Below are positions 34,327 to 43,359 of a stretch of 64,000 nucleotides of DNA, one piece after another. The notes beneath the pieces were generated by a model. The model saw only the letters and a program-made list of their open reading frames with translations, was not told the origin of the DNA and did not search any database. A program made the position numbers and the translations under genes. Each line of letters starts with the position of its first letter. Within the stretch, counting starts at the first letter, position 1. Source of the DNA: Butyrivibrio sp. X503 (GTDB taxonomy: Bacteria; Bacillota; Clostridia; Lachnospirales; Lachnospiraceae); the NCBI RefSeq assembly GCF_003625475.1, contig NZ_RAIQ01000007.1:1-64000 (forward strand), read 5' to 3'.

Positions 34327-35547
34327 TCAGGAAAGTGCAAGCATTATTCTGCTCTCTCTAAGTGTTTTGGACTGCTCATAGTCGTATTCTATCGTGTTGA
34401 TATTGGCATTTGGATACATCTGCCGAAGCTTTTTTAGAATACCTCTCTCCGCCACGTGACTTACCAGACAGCCGAACGGATGCACTATCAGTATCTTGTC
34501 ATATCCCTTTTGAAGCATGTCTGTCACTTCCGCAAGAACAAGCCAGCCGTCACCTATATTGTAGTACTCGCTAAGGAGTTCATTTGCCGTCTTTTTCATT
34601 TCATAAAACGATCCGTCCGCTACAAATCCGTTTTGTTCCAAAAGCTCTTTTATCTTATTCTGCATCTTGATCATCCGATCCATAAAAAACTTATATGCCT
34701 TTAATGCAGCTTTTGGCACCATATTAAGCTCTGCGGATTTCATCTCGGTATAAACGACATAAATGCAATAGTTCAAAAAACCTTCCATTCTGTAATCCAT
34801 GTCGTGGTCTTTAAGAAAATCCTCAAGATGTCTGTTTCCTATAGGCGAACATTTTATATAGATCTCTCCCGCCACACCGACCTTGGTAAGCGGCTTCTCA
34901 TCCTTGGTATAGCAAGGTATATTTTTAAAATCAGAAATAATTTCCTGATAAATATTGTTCTTTAATAAAAGATTTTTCCCTATGGAGATATTTTCCGAAA
35001 GCTTATCTATCCAATTTCGATAAAGCAGATCTGTCGCGCCCTTATTCTTCTCATAAGGCCTTATCTGCTGGTAAAGACTCATAAGAAGATCGCCGTAGCA
35101 CACCGCAGCGATCGCACCAAAAAGCATTTTTAAATTGATCTTAAATCCCGGATGACTCTCCGCTCCTCTAAAATTCAAAGAAAGAACGGGAATCTTGTAC
35201 CCGCTCTTTTTTACACATTGAATAATAAGATCGTAGTAATTACCTGCTCTGCATGCGCCTCCTGCCTGAGGCTCAAGGATGGCGGTCCTGTCAAGATCGA
35301 CATTTCCCGAAGCGATATGTGCCATGAGATTGCCGATAATGTCTATCGCGCATGTACAATAGGCAGAGTTGATAAACCTAAATGCATTCTCGGGCACTCT
35401 TTCATACTCTGGTACAACCGCCAGGTTATAGCCACCATATTTAAACGCCGCGATAAGAAGCTCATTGTGATAATGAAGCATATCCGGCATGTATATGGTA
35501 TGTGTCTTTTTCATTTTTGAAGTAAAAAGCGTGTTGTCCCTGTTCAC
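34327..35547 (-). CDS. 2-hydroxyacyl-CoA dehydratase-like protein
   Basis: A 406-residue protein of the DUF2229 / 2-hydroxyglutaryl-CoA dehydratase D-component-like group. PMDMLHYHNELLIAAFKYGG-type opening, CTCAIDIIGNL, EPQAGGACRAGNYYD, and VHPFGCLVSHVAERG near the C-terminus carry the cysteines expected for a cluster. In many Clostridia this region is the C-terminal part of a large fused activator/dehydratase-like protein; here it stands alone. It starts with GTG 7 nt after AAGGA and lies 22 bp after the hydrogenase-like gene, so the two share a transcript. Substrate unknown. Confidence 0.7.
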   Translation of the reverse strand: MNRDNTLFTSKMKKTHTIYMPDMLHYHNELLIAAFKYGGYNLAVVPEYERVPENAFRFINSAYCTCAIDIIGNLMAHIASGNVDLDRTAILEPQAGGACRAGNYYDLIIQCVKKSGYKIPVLSLNFRGAESHPGFKINLKMLFGAIAAVCYGDLLMSLYQQIRPYEKNKGATDLLYRNWIDKLSENISIGKNLLLKNNIYQEIISDFKNIPCYTKDEKPLTKVGVAGEIYIKCSPIGNRHLEDFLKDHDMDYRMEGFLNYCIYVVYTEMKSAELNMVPKAALKAYKFFMDRMIKMQNKIKELLEQNGFVADGSFYEMKKTANELLSEYYNIGDGWLVLAEVTDMLQKGYDKILIVHPFGCLVSHVAERGILKKLRQMYPNANINTIEYDYEQSKTLRESRIMLALS

Positions 35548-35569
35548 TTACAATTCCTTGTTCTTAAAT

Positions 35570-37057
35570 TCAATCGGGAAGATCTATCTTCTTGCCGTCT
35601 CTGTGCATCGAAAACTTGTCCATAGGATACTTCTTGAGGTTCTCAAGAACCTTTCTGTCATCTGCCTTGGCAAGGAGGTTCTCTCTTGCCTTGGTGATCT
35701 CAATCTCGGTCTTATGCTTGGAAGGTCCGCCCACACAACCTCCGGGACATACCATGCCCTCGATAAAGTCATCGGGGAATCTTCCTGCCTTAAGAAGCAA
35801 AAGAGCTTTCTTACACTCGTTGCCTCCCGCAACCTGATGGAGCTTAAGATTGCTCACATCTTCTCCTCTTTCTTTCATGCATTCAATAACCGCATTGGCA
35901 ACGCCGCCGCTTGTTGCAAAACGTTTGCCCCAGATGGAAGACTCCTGATACTCATCTGTAACAGGTTCAAAATCTATATCTTTTGATCTCATAAGAGCTC
36001 GTAGCTCACCGTATGTCACAACAAAATCAGCGTTATCCGGAACACTCTCATCCTGCGCTTCCGACTTCTTGGCAATACAAGGTCCTACAAATACAGTCAC
36101 GCAACCGGGTCGAGTTGCCTTAAGATATCTTGAGATCGCACACATAGGTGAAACCGTTGAAGACATATTGTTCTCAAACTGCTCGGGGAAGTGCTTCTTA
36201 AGCATGTTGATAAATGCAGGGCAGCAAGACGTTGTCATCTTCTTACCTTCAGCATATGCTTCTGCCCACTCTTTTGACTCATAAGCAGCTGTCATATCTC
36301 CGCCGAGACCGACCTCGACCATATCCGCAAAGCCAAGCTTGATTAGCGCTTGCTTAACGGAAGCCATGGAAATATCTTCTCCGAACTGGCCTTCTGTAGC
36401 GGGCGCACACATAGCGATAACTTCTTTTCCGGACTTAATGGCTTCTATGATCTGAACAAGGAATGTCTTTGATCCGATAGCTCCGAAAGGACAATTGTGA
36501 ATGCAGTGACCGCACTGGATACACTTGCTCTCATCAATCTTACAATAGCCGTTCTCATCATAAGTGATTGCGCCTACAGGACATGCCTTATGGCATGGAC
36601 GCTCAAGATGAACTATTGCTCCGTAAGGACATGCATTTGCGCACATTCCGCACTCTTTGCACTTGGTAGAATCAATGTGCATCCTGACATCGCCGGGATG
36701 GATTGCATCAAATTTACATGAGTTAAGACAAGCCTTTCCCATACAGAAACGACAGTTATCCGTTACGGAAAAAGCATGAATAGGACATTCGTCACATGCA
36801 GGATCGATTACCTGAACAATGTTTTTGGATCCTTCGTTGTATGAGGTGCTCTGTCCGCACGCCAGGCGAATTCTCTGTCTGACGATCTCACGCTCTTTGA
36901 AAACGCAGCATCTGTAAACAGGCTTTGGTCCCGGAGCAAGTTCATAAACAAGCCTATCCTTGTGCTCCTCATCAAGCTCACCTTGCCACGCAAGCTTGCA
37001 GACTTCTACCATTATCCTGTGTTTAAACGCAACCAGTCCCTTGTCATTTGTAATCAT
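35570..37057 (-). CDS. [FeFe]-hydrogenase-like iron-sulfur protein (sensory/group D type)
   Basis: A 495-residue protein. Cysteine clusters at about 88-114 and 133-189 (CKECGMCANACP and CIQCGHCIHNCP are standard 4Fe-4S sites) precede a C-terminal H-cluster-like domain with TSCCPA (276-281), GPCIAKK (325-331) and EGMVCPGGC (433-441). Compared with catalytic hydrogenases the L2 motif is GPC instead of MPC and the L3 tail is GGPSKH, which fits sensory or group D enzymes. Whether it makes or senses hydrogen cannot be told. It precedes the dehydratase-like gene; hydrogenase maturases are not in the window. Confidence 0.85.
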   Translation of the reverse strand: MITNDKGLVAFKHRIMVEVCKLAWQGELDEEHKDRLVYELAPGPKPVYRCCVFKEREIVRQRIRLACGQSTSYNEGSKNIVQVIDPACDECPIHAFSVTDNCRFCMGKACLNSCKFDAIHPGDVRMHIDSTKCKECGMCANACPYGAIVHLERPCHKACPVGAITYDENGYCKIDESKCIQCGHCIHNCPFGAIGSKTFLVQIIEAIKSGKEVIAMCAPATEGQFGEDISMASVKQALIKLGFADMVEVGLGGDMTAAYESKEWAEAYAEGKKMTTSCCPAFINMLKKHFPEQFENNMSSTVSPMCAISRYLKATRPGCVTVFVGPCIAKKSEAQDESVPDNADFVVTYGELRALMRSKDIDFEPVTDEYQESSIWGKRFATSGGVANAVIECMKERGEDVSNLKLHQVAGGNECKKALLLLKAGRFPDDFIEGMVCPGGCVGGPSKHKTEIEITKARENLLAKADDRKVLENLKKYPMDKFSMHRDGKKIDLPD

Positions 37058-37118
37058 AATATTCTCCCACCTAAAAATATTAATAGTTACATTTATGATC
37101 CCTTGCCGGATCTTACTC

Positions 37119-37646
37119 TCACTCTTTTATTCTGTTTCTTGCCTCGTCCATGGAGATGCATTTGGCGTATCTCGGATCCCACATGAACTCATTGTAATAG
37201 CGATAGCAGGTTGCCCTATCCATGAAATCGCTGTCAAATGTTGAATTGGTATATTCCGGAACCAGAACTTCAAAGCCGTTATCAAAGCCGGTTCTTATCG
37301 TCGCATCAATGCAAAAATTAGTTTGAAGACCCACAATCATTATGGTCTTCTCACCTTTTTCTTTTAAGTAATCCAAAAGACCTGTCGAAGGATGAAGCGC
37401 GCTGTTTACAGCCTTTGTATATATCTTTTCTCCTTCTTTAGGTGCAAATTCATCATATATCTCATAGTCCGGGTCGCCTTTGCTAAAACCGGATCCGGGA
37501 CCGTCGTCATGCTGAACATAAATAACTTCTTTTTTATTGTCTCTTGCGAGCTGAATGAGTTCTTTAATATTCGACTTTAATTTTTCAAATTCATAAAGTC
37601 TGTCATCAGTGATTCCTTTTTGAGTATCGATTACAAGTAAAACCAT
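37119..37646 (-). CDS. Isochorismatase-family cysteine hydrolase
   Basis: A 175-residue protein of the isochorismatase/nicotinamidase fold. VLLVIDTQKGITDD (about 3-16) supplies the catalytic aspartate, KAVNSAL the lysine region, and VGLQTNFCIDATIRTGFDNGFEVLVPE (about 107-133, cysteine at FCID) the nucleophile. Substrate unknown. The MBL-fold gene precedes it by 12 bp. Confidence 0.88.
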   Translation of the reverse strand: MVLLVIDTQKGITDDRLYEFEKLKSNIKELIQLARDNKKEVIYVQHDDGPGSGFSKGDPDYEIYDEFAPKEGEKIYTKAVNSALHPSTGLLDYLKEKGEKTIMIVGLQTNFCIDATIRTGFDNGFEVLVPEYTNSTFDSDFMDRATCYRYYNEFMWDPRYAKCISMDEARNRIKE

Positions 37647-37658
37647 GTTGTCTCCTTT

Positions 37659-38480
37659 TCAGAACTCTTTTACAAGCCCCACATGAAGCTGCTCAAGCTT
37701 ATCTCCAAGCTCCTCTTTCATGATACCATAAGCCTTGCCCATAGTGCAGTGTCCTGTGCAAATATATTCAATCCCGGTCTCGCTGATATTCTTAGCAACT
37801 TCTTCAACTTCTTTTTTACTCTTGTTATACAGATGGAAGCCTCCGATAAGGCCGTAGATATGCTTATCAGGGAAAGTACTCTTAATCTCATTAATGATAT
37901 TTACAGCGCCACCGTGAGAACAGCTGTTAAGTATAACAAGGCCTTTTTCGGTCTCTATTACAAGGCTCTGCTCATGCGAGAAATCGTCAGGCTTTAATCT
38001 TCCGCCGACCTTGGTATACATCTTTTCTCTTTTCCCTATAAGATCAAGGCACGACGATTTGTGAGGTATAAGATAAACGCCGTCGCAGAGCTTATAATCA
38101 CCCGATACGAACTCTATTCTGTCTCCGTAGTCCCTGATAACATTCTTTGGGATTCCGATATATCTTCTGAATATCAGATAATCTATCGCATAACAATTTT
38201 CCGCCGTGGTTTCCCTAAGATAAAACTTAGCTTTCTTGTTATCTTCAAAAAATCTGGGCATGCCGTTAGCATGATCGTAGTGCGCGTGGCTAAGAACCGC
38301 GTAGTCTATATCTTTGATGTCGAATCCGAGCTTTTGAAGATTCTCGGCAAAAAGATCGGACCCGCCGGCGTCAAGAAGAATCTTTTTATCATTGTGCTCG
38401 ATCAGGATCGAAAGTCCCCATTCGCCCTTTAATTCCTGTCCTGCTTTGTTATCAACTATTACTGTAAGTTTTGTCATCAT
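37659..38480 (-). CDS. MBL-fold metallohydrolase
   Basis: A 273-residue metallo-beta-lactamase-fold protein similar to the Tflp family. HAHYDHANG (about 65-73) is the metal-binding motif, HEQSLVIETEKGLVIL and NSCSHGG (about 181-187) the next ligands, and GGFHLY and CTGHCTMGKAY the C-terminal part. Members with this CTGHCT ending handle tetrahydromethanopterin-like or dihydropteroate-type reactions or are uncharacterised. The ATG at 38480 follows AGGGGAAC; the longer frame upstream has no site. Shares a transcript with the isochorismatase-family gene. Confidence 0.85.
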   Translation of the reverse strand: MMTKLTVIVDNKAGQELKGEWGLSILIEHNDKKILLDAGGSDLFAENLQKLGFDIKDIDYAVLSHAHYDHANGMPRFFEDNKKAKFYLRETTAENCYAIDYLIFRRYIGIPKNVIRDYGDRIEFVSGDYKLCDGVYLIPHKSSCLDLIGKREKMYTKVGGRLKPDDFSHEQSLVIETEKGLVILNSCSHGGAVNIINEIKSTFPDKHIYGLIGGFHLYNKSKKEVEEVAKNISETGIEYICTGHCTMGKAYGIMKEELGDKLEQLHVGLVKEF

Positions 38481-38502
38481 GTTCCCCTTTACCTGATATA
38501 TC

Positions 38503-39069
38503 TTATTTCTTGATAGTCCAATAGCAATTATAACCGTAGTTGTCATTGCCACCAATTAATAATCTGTCGGTCTTCTCAAAACCGTATTCTGAGAACGCCT
38601 TTGCACGCTCAACGGCGTACAGCGGAACTTTGGATATTATCTCGTCGCAGTCAAAAAGTTCATATGCAGGCGGGATAATAATCTCCAAGATGCTCTTTAA
38701 TTCTTCCGCCTTTTCATACTTACTTCCGACATCTAGTCTGATAAGTCCGACATGTCCGAAGCTTCCGTCAGGTTCTCTGTGGAACATCTCTATCGTTCCG
38801 ATTGCTTTGTTTGAAGCTTTATCGACGATCGTCCATCTCACAAAATACTTTTGTTCATAGGAATAGAGCCAGAAATCTACCGCTTTATCCATCAGCTCTT
38901 TTGTATTGTAAAAGAAATTGTCACCGTGGCAATTGTCACTGTTAAAAAAAGGAAGCGCATTCTTATCTCCGTAAACTTCAAGAAGATCGTCCGAATCTTC
39001 CTTCTTCACAAAGCGAAGAAGATATTTGTCATTTTCAAGTACCGGGCAAGTCTCATAAACGTTATTCAT
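38503..39069 (-). CDS. GNAT-family N-acetyltransferase
   Basis: A 188-residue acetyltransferase-like protein. LRFVKKEDSDDLLEVYGD opens a RimJ/RimL-like fold; KAIGTIEMFHRE and VGLIRLDVG (about 85-125) are the central strands. The usual acetyl-CoA Q/RxxGxG/A loop is poorly conserved (GSKYEKAEELKSI), so activity is uncertain. The start at 39069 is fixed by AGGAGGACAGA. It follows the HTH regulator by 26 bp. Confidence 0.75.
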   Translation of the reverse strand: MNNVYETCPVLENDKYLLRFVKKEDSDDLLEVYGDKNALPFFNSDNCHGDNFFYNTKELMDKAVDFWLYSYEQKYFVRWTIVDKASNKAIGTIEMFHREPDGSFGHVGLIRLDVGSKYEKAEELKSILEIIIPPAYELFDCDEIISKVPLYAVERAKAFSEYGFEKTDRLLIGGNDNYGYNCYWTIKK

Positions 39070-39095
39070 TCTGTCCTCCTGTTTAAGCATTCTTT

Positions 39096-39767
39096 TTATT
39101 TCATAAGTCCGCCGTGGAATACACATTCGTAGACTTTTTTATCATCAAGATAAATCTCTTCGAATCCCTGAAACCATGCAAAATCTCCGGTCACCCTGCA
39201 TCTGTATGTGAACTCTCCCGACTTATACATCTCGGGGCCTCGGTATGGCATGTTTTTATCTGCATGCAAAAGAGCTTCCTTAAGGAAATCTCCGCTGAAT
39301 CTGTCATCGAGTACTCTTCCCATGTAATTCATGGCATAAACCGCGATATCTTTTTCCCAGATCGCCTCTTCTCCGGCAAACTTCTCGCCGCCGACATAAG
39401 TATCGTGATACTTGTAATCTCCGCTCTCATAACCAAAATCGTGAGAAGTATATCTTGTCGACTCAACCTCATTGATCTTGGCAGCGTATGTGTTTTTATT
39501 GGCTTCAAGCCTGAATGCGATCAGCTCTTCAAGATCTGTCGGCTGCGTGGAAGATATATTGACTGCGCAGTCCCTGTCCTTGACGAGGTAATCAACGCTC
39601 ACATTCATAAGGTCGCTTATCTGTATAAGATTAGCTATATCGGGATATGCTTGTCCAGCCTCCCACTTGGCAACCGCCTGTCTGGACACTCCAAGCTTCT
39701 CAGCCAGCTCTTCCTGCGTAAGCGCATTATTCTTTCTAAGTATTTGTAATTTATCGGGAAATATCAT
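39096..39767 (-). CDS. XRE-family regulator with DUF5680 domain
   Basis: A 223-residue protein: N-terminal Cro/C1-type helix-turn-helix (LTQEELAEKLGVSRQAVAKWEAG, about 17-39, given here in part as SRQAVAKWE) and a C-terminal DUF5680-like domain (about 90-223) with conserved GGEKFAGEE and FQGFEEI. Such proteins bind DNA and probably a small ligand. The start at 39767 follows TTGGAGGTGATAAAT; the in-frame TTG is upstream of the site. It reads divergently from the GNAT gene at 39883. Confidence 0.85.
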   Translation of the reverse strand: MIFPDKLQILRKNNALTQEELAEKLGVSRQAVAKWEAGQAYPDIANLIQISDLMNVSVDYLVKDRDCAVNISSTQPTDLEELIAFRLEANKNTYAAKINEVESTRYTSHDFGYESGDYKYHDTYVGGEKFAGEEAIWEKDIAVYAMNYMGRVLDDRFSGDFLKEALLHADKNMPYRGPEMYKSGEFTYRCRVTGDFAWFQGFEEIYLDDKKVYECVFHGGLMK

Positions 39768-39882
39768 ATTTATCACCTCCAAGAGGTATCATATATAAGA
39801 ATCATTCTCAGTAACATTACCCGGAGGTTGCATTTTTGCTACTTTCTTTATACATTTATAATATCACAGGGAGGACGACATC

Positions 39883-40347
39883 ATGGAATACAAAATTGCT
39901 ACACCCGAAGATATTGACCTTTTGACCACTTCAAGGATCGAGGTCCTTCGCGCAGCCAACAAACTCGAGGCTTCCGTAGACATGTCAGAAGTCGAGGCTT
40001 CTTCCAGAGAATATTACAAAAGAGCCTTAGAAGACGGAACTCACACTGCCATCCTTGTCATGGACGGCGATTCTTTTGTCGGTGCAGGCGGAGTCAGCTA
40101 CTATGAAGTAATGCCTACATACCACAATCCAAGCGGAAAGAAGGCGTACATCATGAACATGTACACCAATCCTGCTTATCGCAGACAGGGCATCGCTATC
40201 AAGACTTTGGATATGCTGGTACAAGATGCCAAGAAACGCGGTATCACCCAGATATCACTCGAAGCAACGGATATGGGCAGACCCTTATATGAAAAATACG
40301 GATTTATAGATATGGATGCAGAAATGGAGCTTGTTGATGCCGATTAA
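39883..40347 (+). CDS. GNAT-family N-acetyltransferase
   Basis: A 154-residue acetyltransferase with a full acetyl-CoA site: MNMYTNPAYRRQGIAIKTLDMLVQ (about 88-111, R/Q-x-x-G-x-A) and a C-terminal EKYGFIDMDAEM strand. Substrate unknown. It is divergent from the XRE/DUF5680 regulator and may be its target. Ribosome site GGGAGG, 8 nt before ATG. A terminator overlaps its last codons. Confidence 0.9.
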   Translation: MEYKIATPEDIDLLTTSRIEVLRAANKLEASVDMSEVEASSREYYKRALEDGTHTAILVMDGDSFVGAGGVSYYEVMPTYHNPSGKKAYIMNMYTNPAYRRQGIAIKTLDMLVQDAKKRGITQISLEATDMGRPLYEKYGFIDMDAEMELVDAD

Positions 40348-40375
40348 CCCGGCACAACAGCTCCATATTTTATTT
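40324..40375 (+). terminator. Terminator at the end of the GNAT gene
   Basis: Arms ATGGAGCT-GTTG-TGCCG and CGGCACAACAGCTCCAT (40324-40366) form a long hairpin with one or two bulges around ATTAACC, followed by ATTTTATTT. It includes the stop codon. Confidence 0.7.
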
Positions 40376-40377
40376 CG

Positions 40378-40860
40378 TTATTTACTCGTTTTTATAATCT
40401 TCCACGCGTCAATCAGCTTTTCCATATTCCACGCCGCGTTCGCGGGACTTGTTGATGGCAGGCAGATGGCAGATCTTTCAATAATCTTTTCCGTATATTT
40501 CTTATAATACTTTTCCGCAGTCTTTCCGTTTACGTAAATCGCTTCAACATTGGAATTATCCAGAATGGTTTTTAGATCATTCGGTGTTACGTTCTTTATG
40601 CTCGAATCGGACGATCCCGTTATATCGCATGAATGAATAACATCCCAGAGCGCTATCTTATTTCTTTTTAAAAGAGCCTTCTTCTCCGGAATTGTATTCG
40701 GAACTTCCTCATCGAAAACCGCAGCGATAACTTTCCAAAATCTGTTCTGCGGATGTCCGTAGAAAAACTGTGCCTCCCTCGATTTCACAGAAGGGAAACT
40801 TCCAAGTATAAGCACTCTTGAATTCTTGTCATAAAGAGGCGGTATCGGATGAACGATCAT
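40378..40860 (-). CDS. DNA-deoxyinosine glycosylase (MUG-like)
   Basis: A 160-residue uracil-DNA-glycosylase-fold protein. ILGSFPSVKSREAQFFYGHPQNRFW (about 18-42, seen as ILGSFPS and YGHPQNRFW) and LPSTSPAN (about 134-141) are the two active-site motifs of the deoxyinosine/G:U mismatch family. It removes hypoxanthine or uracil from DNA. Start overlaps the GrpB stop by 4 nt. Confidence 0.9.
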   Translation of the reverse strand: MIVHPIPPLYDKNSRVLILGSFPSVKSREAQFFYGHPQNRFWKVIAAVFDEEVPNTIPEKKALLKRNKIALWDVIHSCDITGSSDSSIKNVTPNDLKTILDNSNVEAIYVNGKTAEKYYKKYTEKIIERSAICLPSTSPANAAWNMEKLIDAWKIIKTSK

Positions 40861-41369
40861 CTTAATGCAAGCTCCTTGTAGATTTTCTCTATTACAGGCG
40901 ATTTATATTCGATGTATTTTTCAATATCTTCAGGGTATTTTTTTGCAGCTTCAAGTTTTATATTGCTGTATTCTATGACCGCACTCGGATTCTCTCTAAG
41001 ATAATCTCTGAACATCAAATGCCGTTTCAGTTCCTCGGAATCTTCGGGACATACATATAAGTGATGCGTCTGCAAATGCTCTTTTCCCTCATATGCAAAA
41101 GCTTCTCTTCCCTCTATCCCAAGATTACCTTCATGAATATATCCTATTCCACTGAGAGCTTTGATTACTGCTTGCAAGTCATCCAACTTAACCACAACAT
41201 CAATATCTATAATGGGTTTCGCCGCAAGTCCTTCAACAGAAGTACTTCCGACATGCTCGATAGATACCGCCAGATTTCCAAGCGCCGCTTCCAGTTCATT
41301 TTTTATTTCTATAAAATTATGCTTCCACTTCTCATCATATGGAAGAACTACTACATAGTTTGTTCTCAT
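40857..41369 (-). CDS. GrpB-family nucleotidyltransferase-like protein
   Basis: A 170-residue GrpB/UPF0157 protein. HVGSTSVEGLAAKPIIDIDVVV (about 41-62) is the nucleotidyltransferase-like G-S-T-x-x/D-x-D core, and HHLYVCPED is the C-terminal signature. Cellular role unknown. Translational overlaps of 4 nt with both neighbours place it in a three-gene unit with a methyltransferase and the DNA glycosylase. Confidence 0.88.
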   Translation of the reverse strand: MRTNYVVVLPYDEKWKHNFIEIKNELEAALGNLAVSIEHVGSTSVEGLAAKPIIDIDVVVKLDDLQAVIKALSGIGYIHEGNLGIEGREAFAYEGKEHLQTHHLYVCPEDSEELKRHLMFRDYLRENPSAVIEYSNIKLEAAKKYPEDIEKYIEYKSPVIEKIYKELALR

Positions 41370-42163
41370 TTCTTTTTACCAGTTATAATTACATGATTAC
41401 TCATACCAAGAATAGATTTTTCTTTACATACAGAAAGGTGATATTCAAGCCAAGTATTGAACTTCTCTTCGCTCCATGTATCTGCAACATCTGCTAGCAT
41501 AGGTAATATCCCATCCTGTGCGAAGTGCGATATTATTTCCACATTATTCTTTGCAAACAGTTCTTCCATCTCATCTGCCGACGAATAATAAGTATCAGTC
41601 CAAAAGCACTTGGGATCATCACTGTGAAGTTCTCCTGTATCTCTTATCTGAGACAGAAGCCTTCCATCAATATACTTTTCATCAGCGGTCACGATCATCT
41701 GATTGAGGTAGAATTTCGGGACATATGCCACTACAAGCAGTCCATCTTTTCGCAATACTCTGAGTGATTCCTCGATACATTTATTTCGCATGTTCTCTTC
41801 TGTTAAATGATAAAAAGGCCCCATGTTGAGAACCACATCAAAAGAATCATCGGAAAACATGCTCATATCAGTTGCGTCAAGAACAGCAGTTGTCATCTTG
41901 TATGGCTTATTTGCAAGCTGTTCATTTATGATATCAATATGGCGCGGCGTGAGGTCTGTCGCTGTAACGTTATACCCTTTATCGGCAAGATAAAAAGCAT
42001 ACGCACCTGTTCCCGCAGCGCAGTCCAATATTTCTTTTGAGGAATCGCCAATGATATCATCAAACATTCTTACCGTTGTAAGAAATTCTATCTTTCTTGC
42101 GTTATTGGTCGTTAAGCGATCTTCCTCGCGATAATTTTCATAGTAATCAACAACATTGTTCAT
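41366..42163 (-). CDS. Class I SAM-dependent methyltransferase
   Basis: A 265-residue methyltransferase: ILDCAAGTGAYAFYLADKG (about 44-62) is motif I, TATDLTPRHID motif II, FDVVLNMGPFYHL (about 105-120) motif IV, and LVVAYVPKFYL motif VI. Substrate unknown. It leads the MT-GrpB-glycosylase unit and is followed by GrpB with a 4-nt overlap. Confidence 0.88.
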   Translation of the reverse strand: MNNVVDYYENYREEDRLTTNNARKIEFLTTVRMFDDIIGDSSKEILDCAAGTGAYAFYLADKGYNVTATDLTPRHIDIINEQLANKPYKMTTAVLDATDMSMFSDDSFDVVLNMGPFYHLTEENMRNKCIEESLRVLRKDGLLVVAYVPKFYLNQMIVTADEKYIDGRLLSQIRDTGELHSDDPKCFWTDTYYSSADEMEELFAKNNVEIISHFAQDGILPMLADVADTWSEEKFNTWLEYHLSVCKEKSILGMSNHVIITGKKK

Positions 42164-42207
42164 GGTGGTACTCCTGTTTCATAAGCGCTTATTTATTCCT
42201 CATATTA

Positions 42208-43359
42208 TCACATATCTATTTCGCATTTGAAATATTCATTTTCTTCCGAAGAAAAACGTACCGCGTACTTATACTTTTTTGCAACCTGCTTTACAACGCG
42301 GATTCCAAGACCGTGTTCGGGAAGGTACGAATTCTTAATTTTGGCATTCAACAACTTTATCTTTTGCTCACTTGCACCTTGCCCGTTATCACTTACGACA
42401 AGTTTTGCCTTGCCTTTGCCTCGATCTGATAACGTAACCGTTATCTCACAACCCTTTTCGTTATGAACGATAGAGTTGGTAATAATATTCTCAAGCATGC
42501 GTCTGATAAGCATGACATCCGCCTGAATACTGTAATTCTCGAGCTTCTCATCTACCTGAAGATCAAACGAATAATCTTCATAGGTATTTATATAGTCGCA
42601 CAAAATCTCTCTTAGAAGTGATGTGAGATTGATCTTTTCATTATTCCATTTGCCTGTTCCGGCTTCGAGTTTGTTCTCGGTATTAAGATTGCCTATCAGA
42701 TCTCTGATCTTGAAGCACTGCTTTTCCTCCACGCTTCCTTTTTCCACAGATCCCATGACTATACTAAGAGGAGTTCTTATGTCATGCGAAACTCCTGCGA
42801 TCCACTCTGTCCGCGCTTTCTCTCTGTTGATCATCCACTTGCGAGTGATCAAAAAAGGTAATAGCAAAAGAATCAGCACATTAGCAAAGAACATATATGG
42901 TCCGAATTTAATCATGCCGTCCATGGTATTCGCATTTATTTCCAGACAGTATTTCCATCTGCTTCCTTTAGGATGTCCGATCACAAGAATCCCATCATCT
43001 CTTGTCCATGTATAAGTGGGATAGTCATTCAAATACCACCGCGTAAAAGAAGCCACATCTTTTATCCCATAAGAATCCGGAATATCCGAAGGCATATTGT
43101 GATTCCATATAACGCTTCCCAAATCATCTATGATCATGGCAAAAGAACCGGTTTTATCAAGCAGTTCATACACCGATCCGTCAACCTGATACTCACCGTC
43201 TGCGCATATGATCTTCTCAGATACTTTTTCTATATGAGACGTATTGAGATAATTCTCTTGCTTTTGAACGCATATAAAAAACAAAACAAAAATGTCGATC
43301 ACGATCAATGACGCCAAAACCAGCATCATGGAAAGTAGATATCCGGATATTTTTTTCAT
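42208..43359 (-). CDS. Sensor histidine kinase of a lantibiotic/bacitracin-type system
   Basis: A 383-residue EnvZ/NisK-like kinase: two transmembrane helices (about 7-30 and 153-170) around a small extracellular sensor domain, an H-box GVSHDIRTPLSIVMGS (about 189-204), N-box IITNSIVHN, and G-box VSDNGQG. Its start overlaps the response regulator stop by one base (TAATG). It is divergent from the ABC exporter at 44222-46464, which it very probably controls. Confidence 0.9.
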   Translation of the reverse strand: MKKISGYLLSMMLVLASLIVIDIFVLFFICVQKQENYLNTSHIEKVSEKIICADGEYQVDGSVYELLDKTGSFAMIIDDLGSVIWNHNMPSDIPDSYGIKDVASFTRWYLNDYPTYTWTRDDGILVIGHPKGSRWKYCLEINANTMDGMIKFGPYMFFANVLILLLLPFLITRKWMINREKARTEWIAGVSHDIRTPLSIVMGSVEKGSVEEKQCFKIRDLIGNLNTENKLEAGTGKWNNEKINLTSLLREILCDYINTYEDYSFDLQVDEKLENYSIQADVMLIRRMLENIITNSIVHNEKGCEITVTLSDRGKGKAKLVVSDNGQGASEQKIKLLNAKIKNSYLPEHGLGIRVVKQVAKKYKYAVRFSSEENEYFKCEIDM

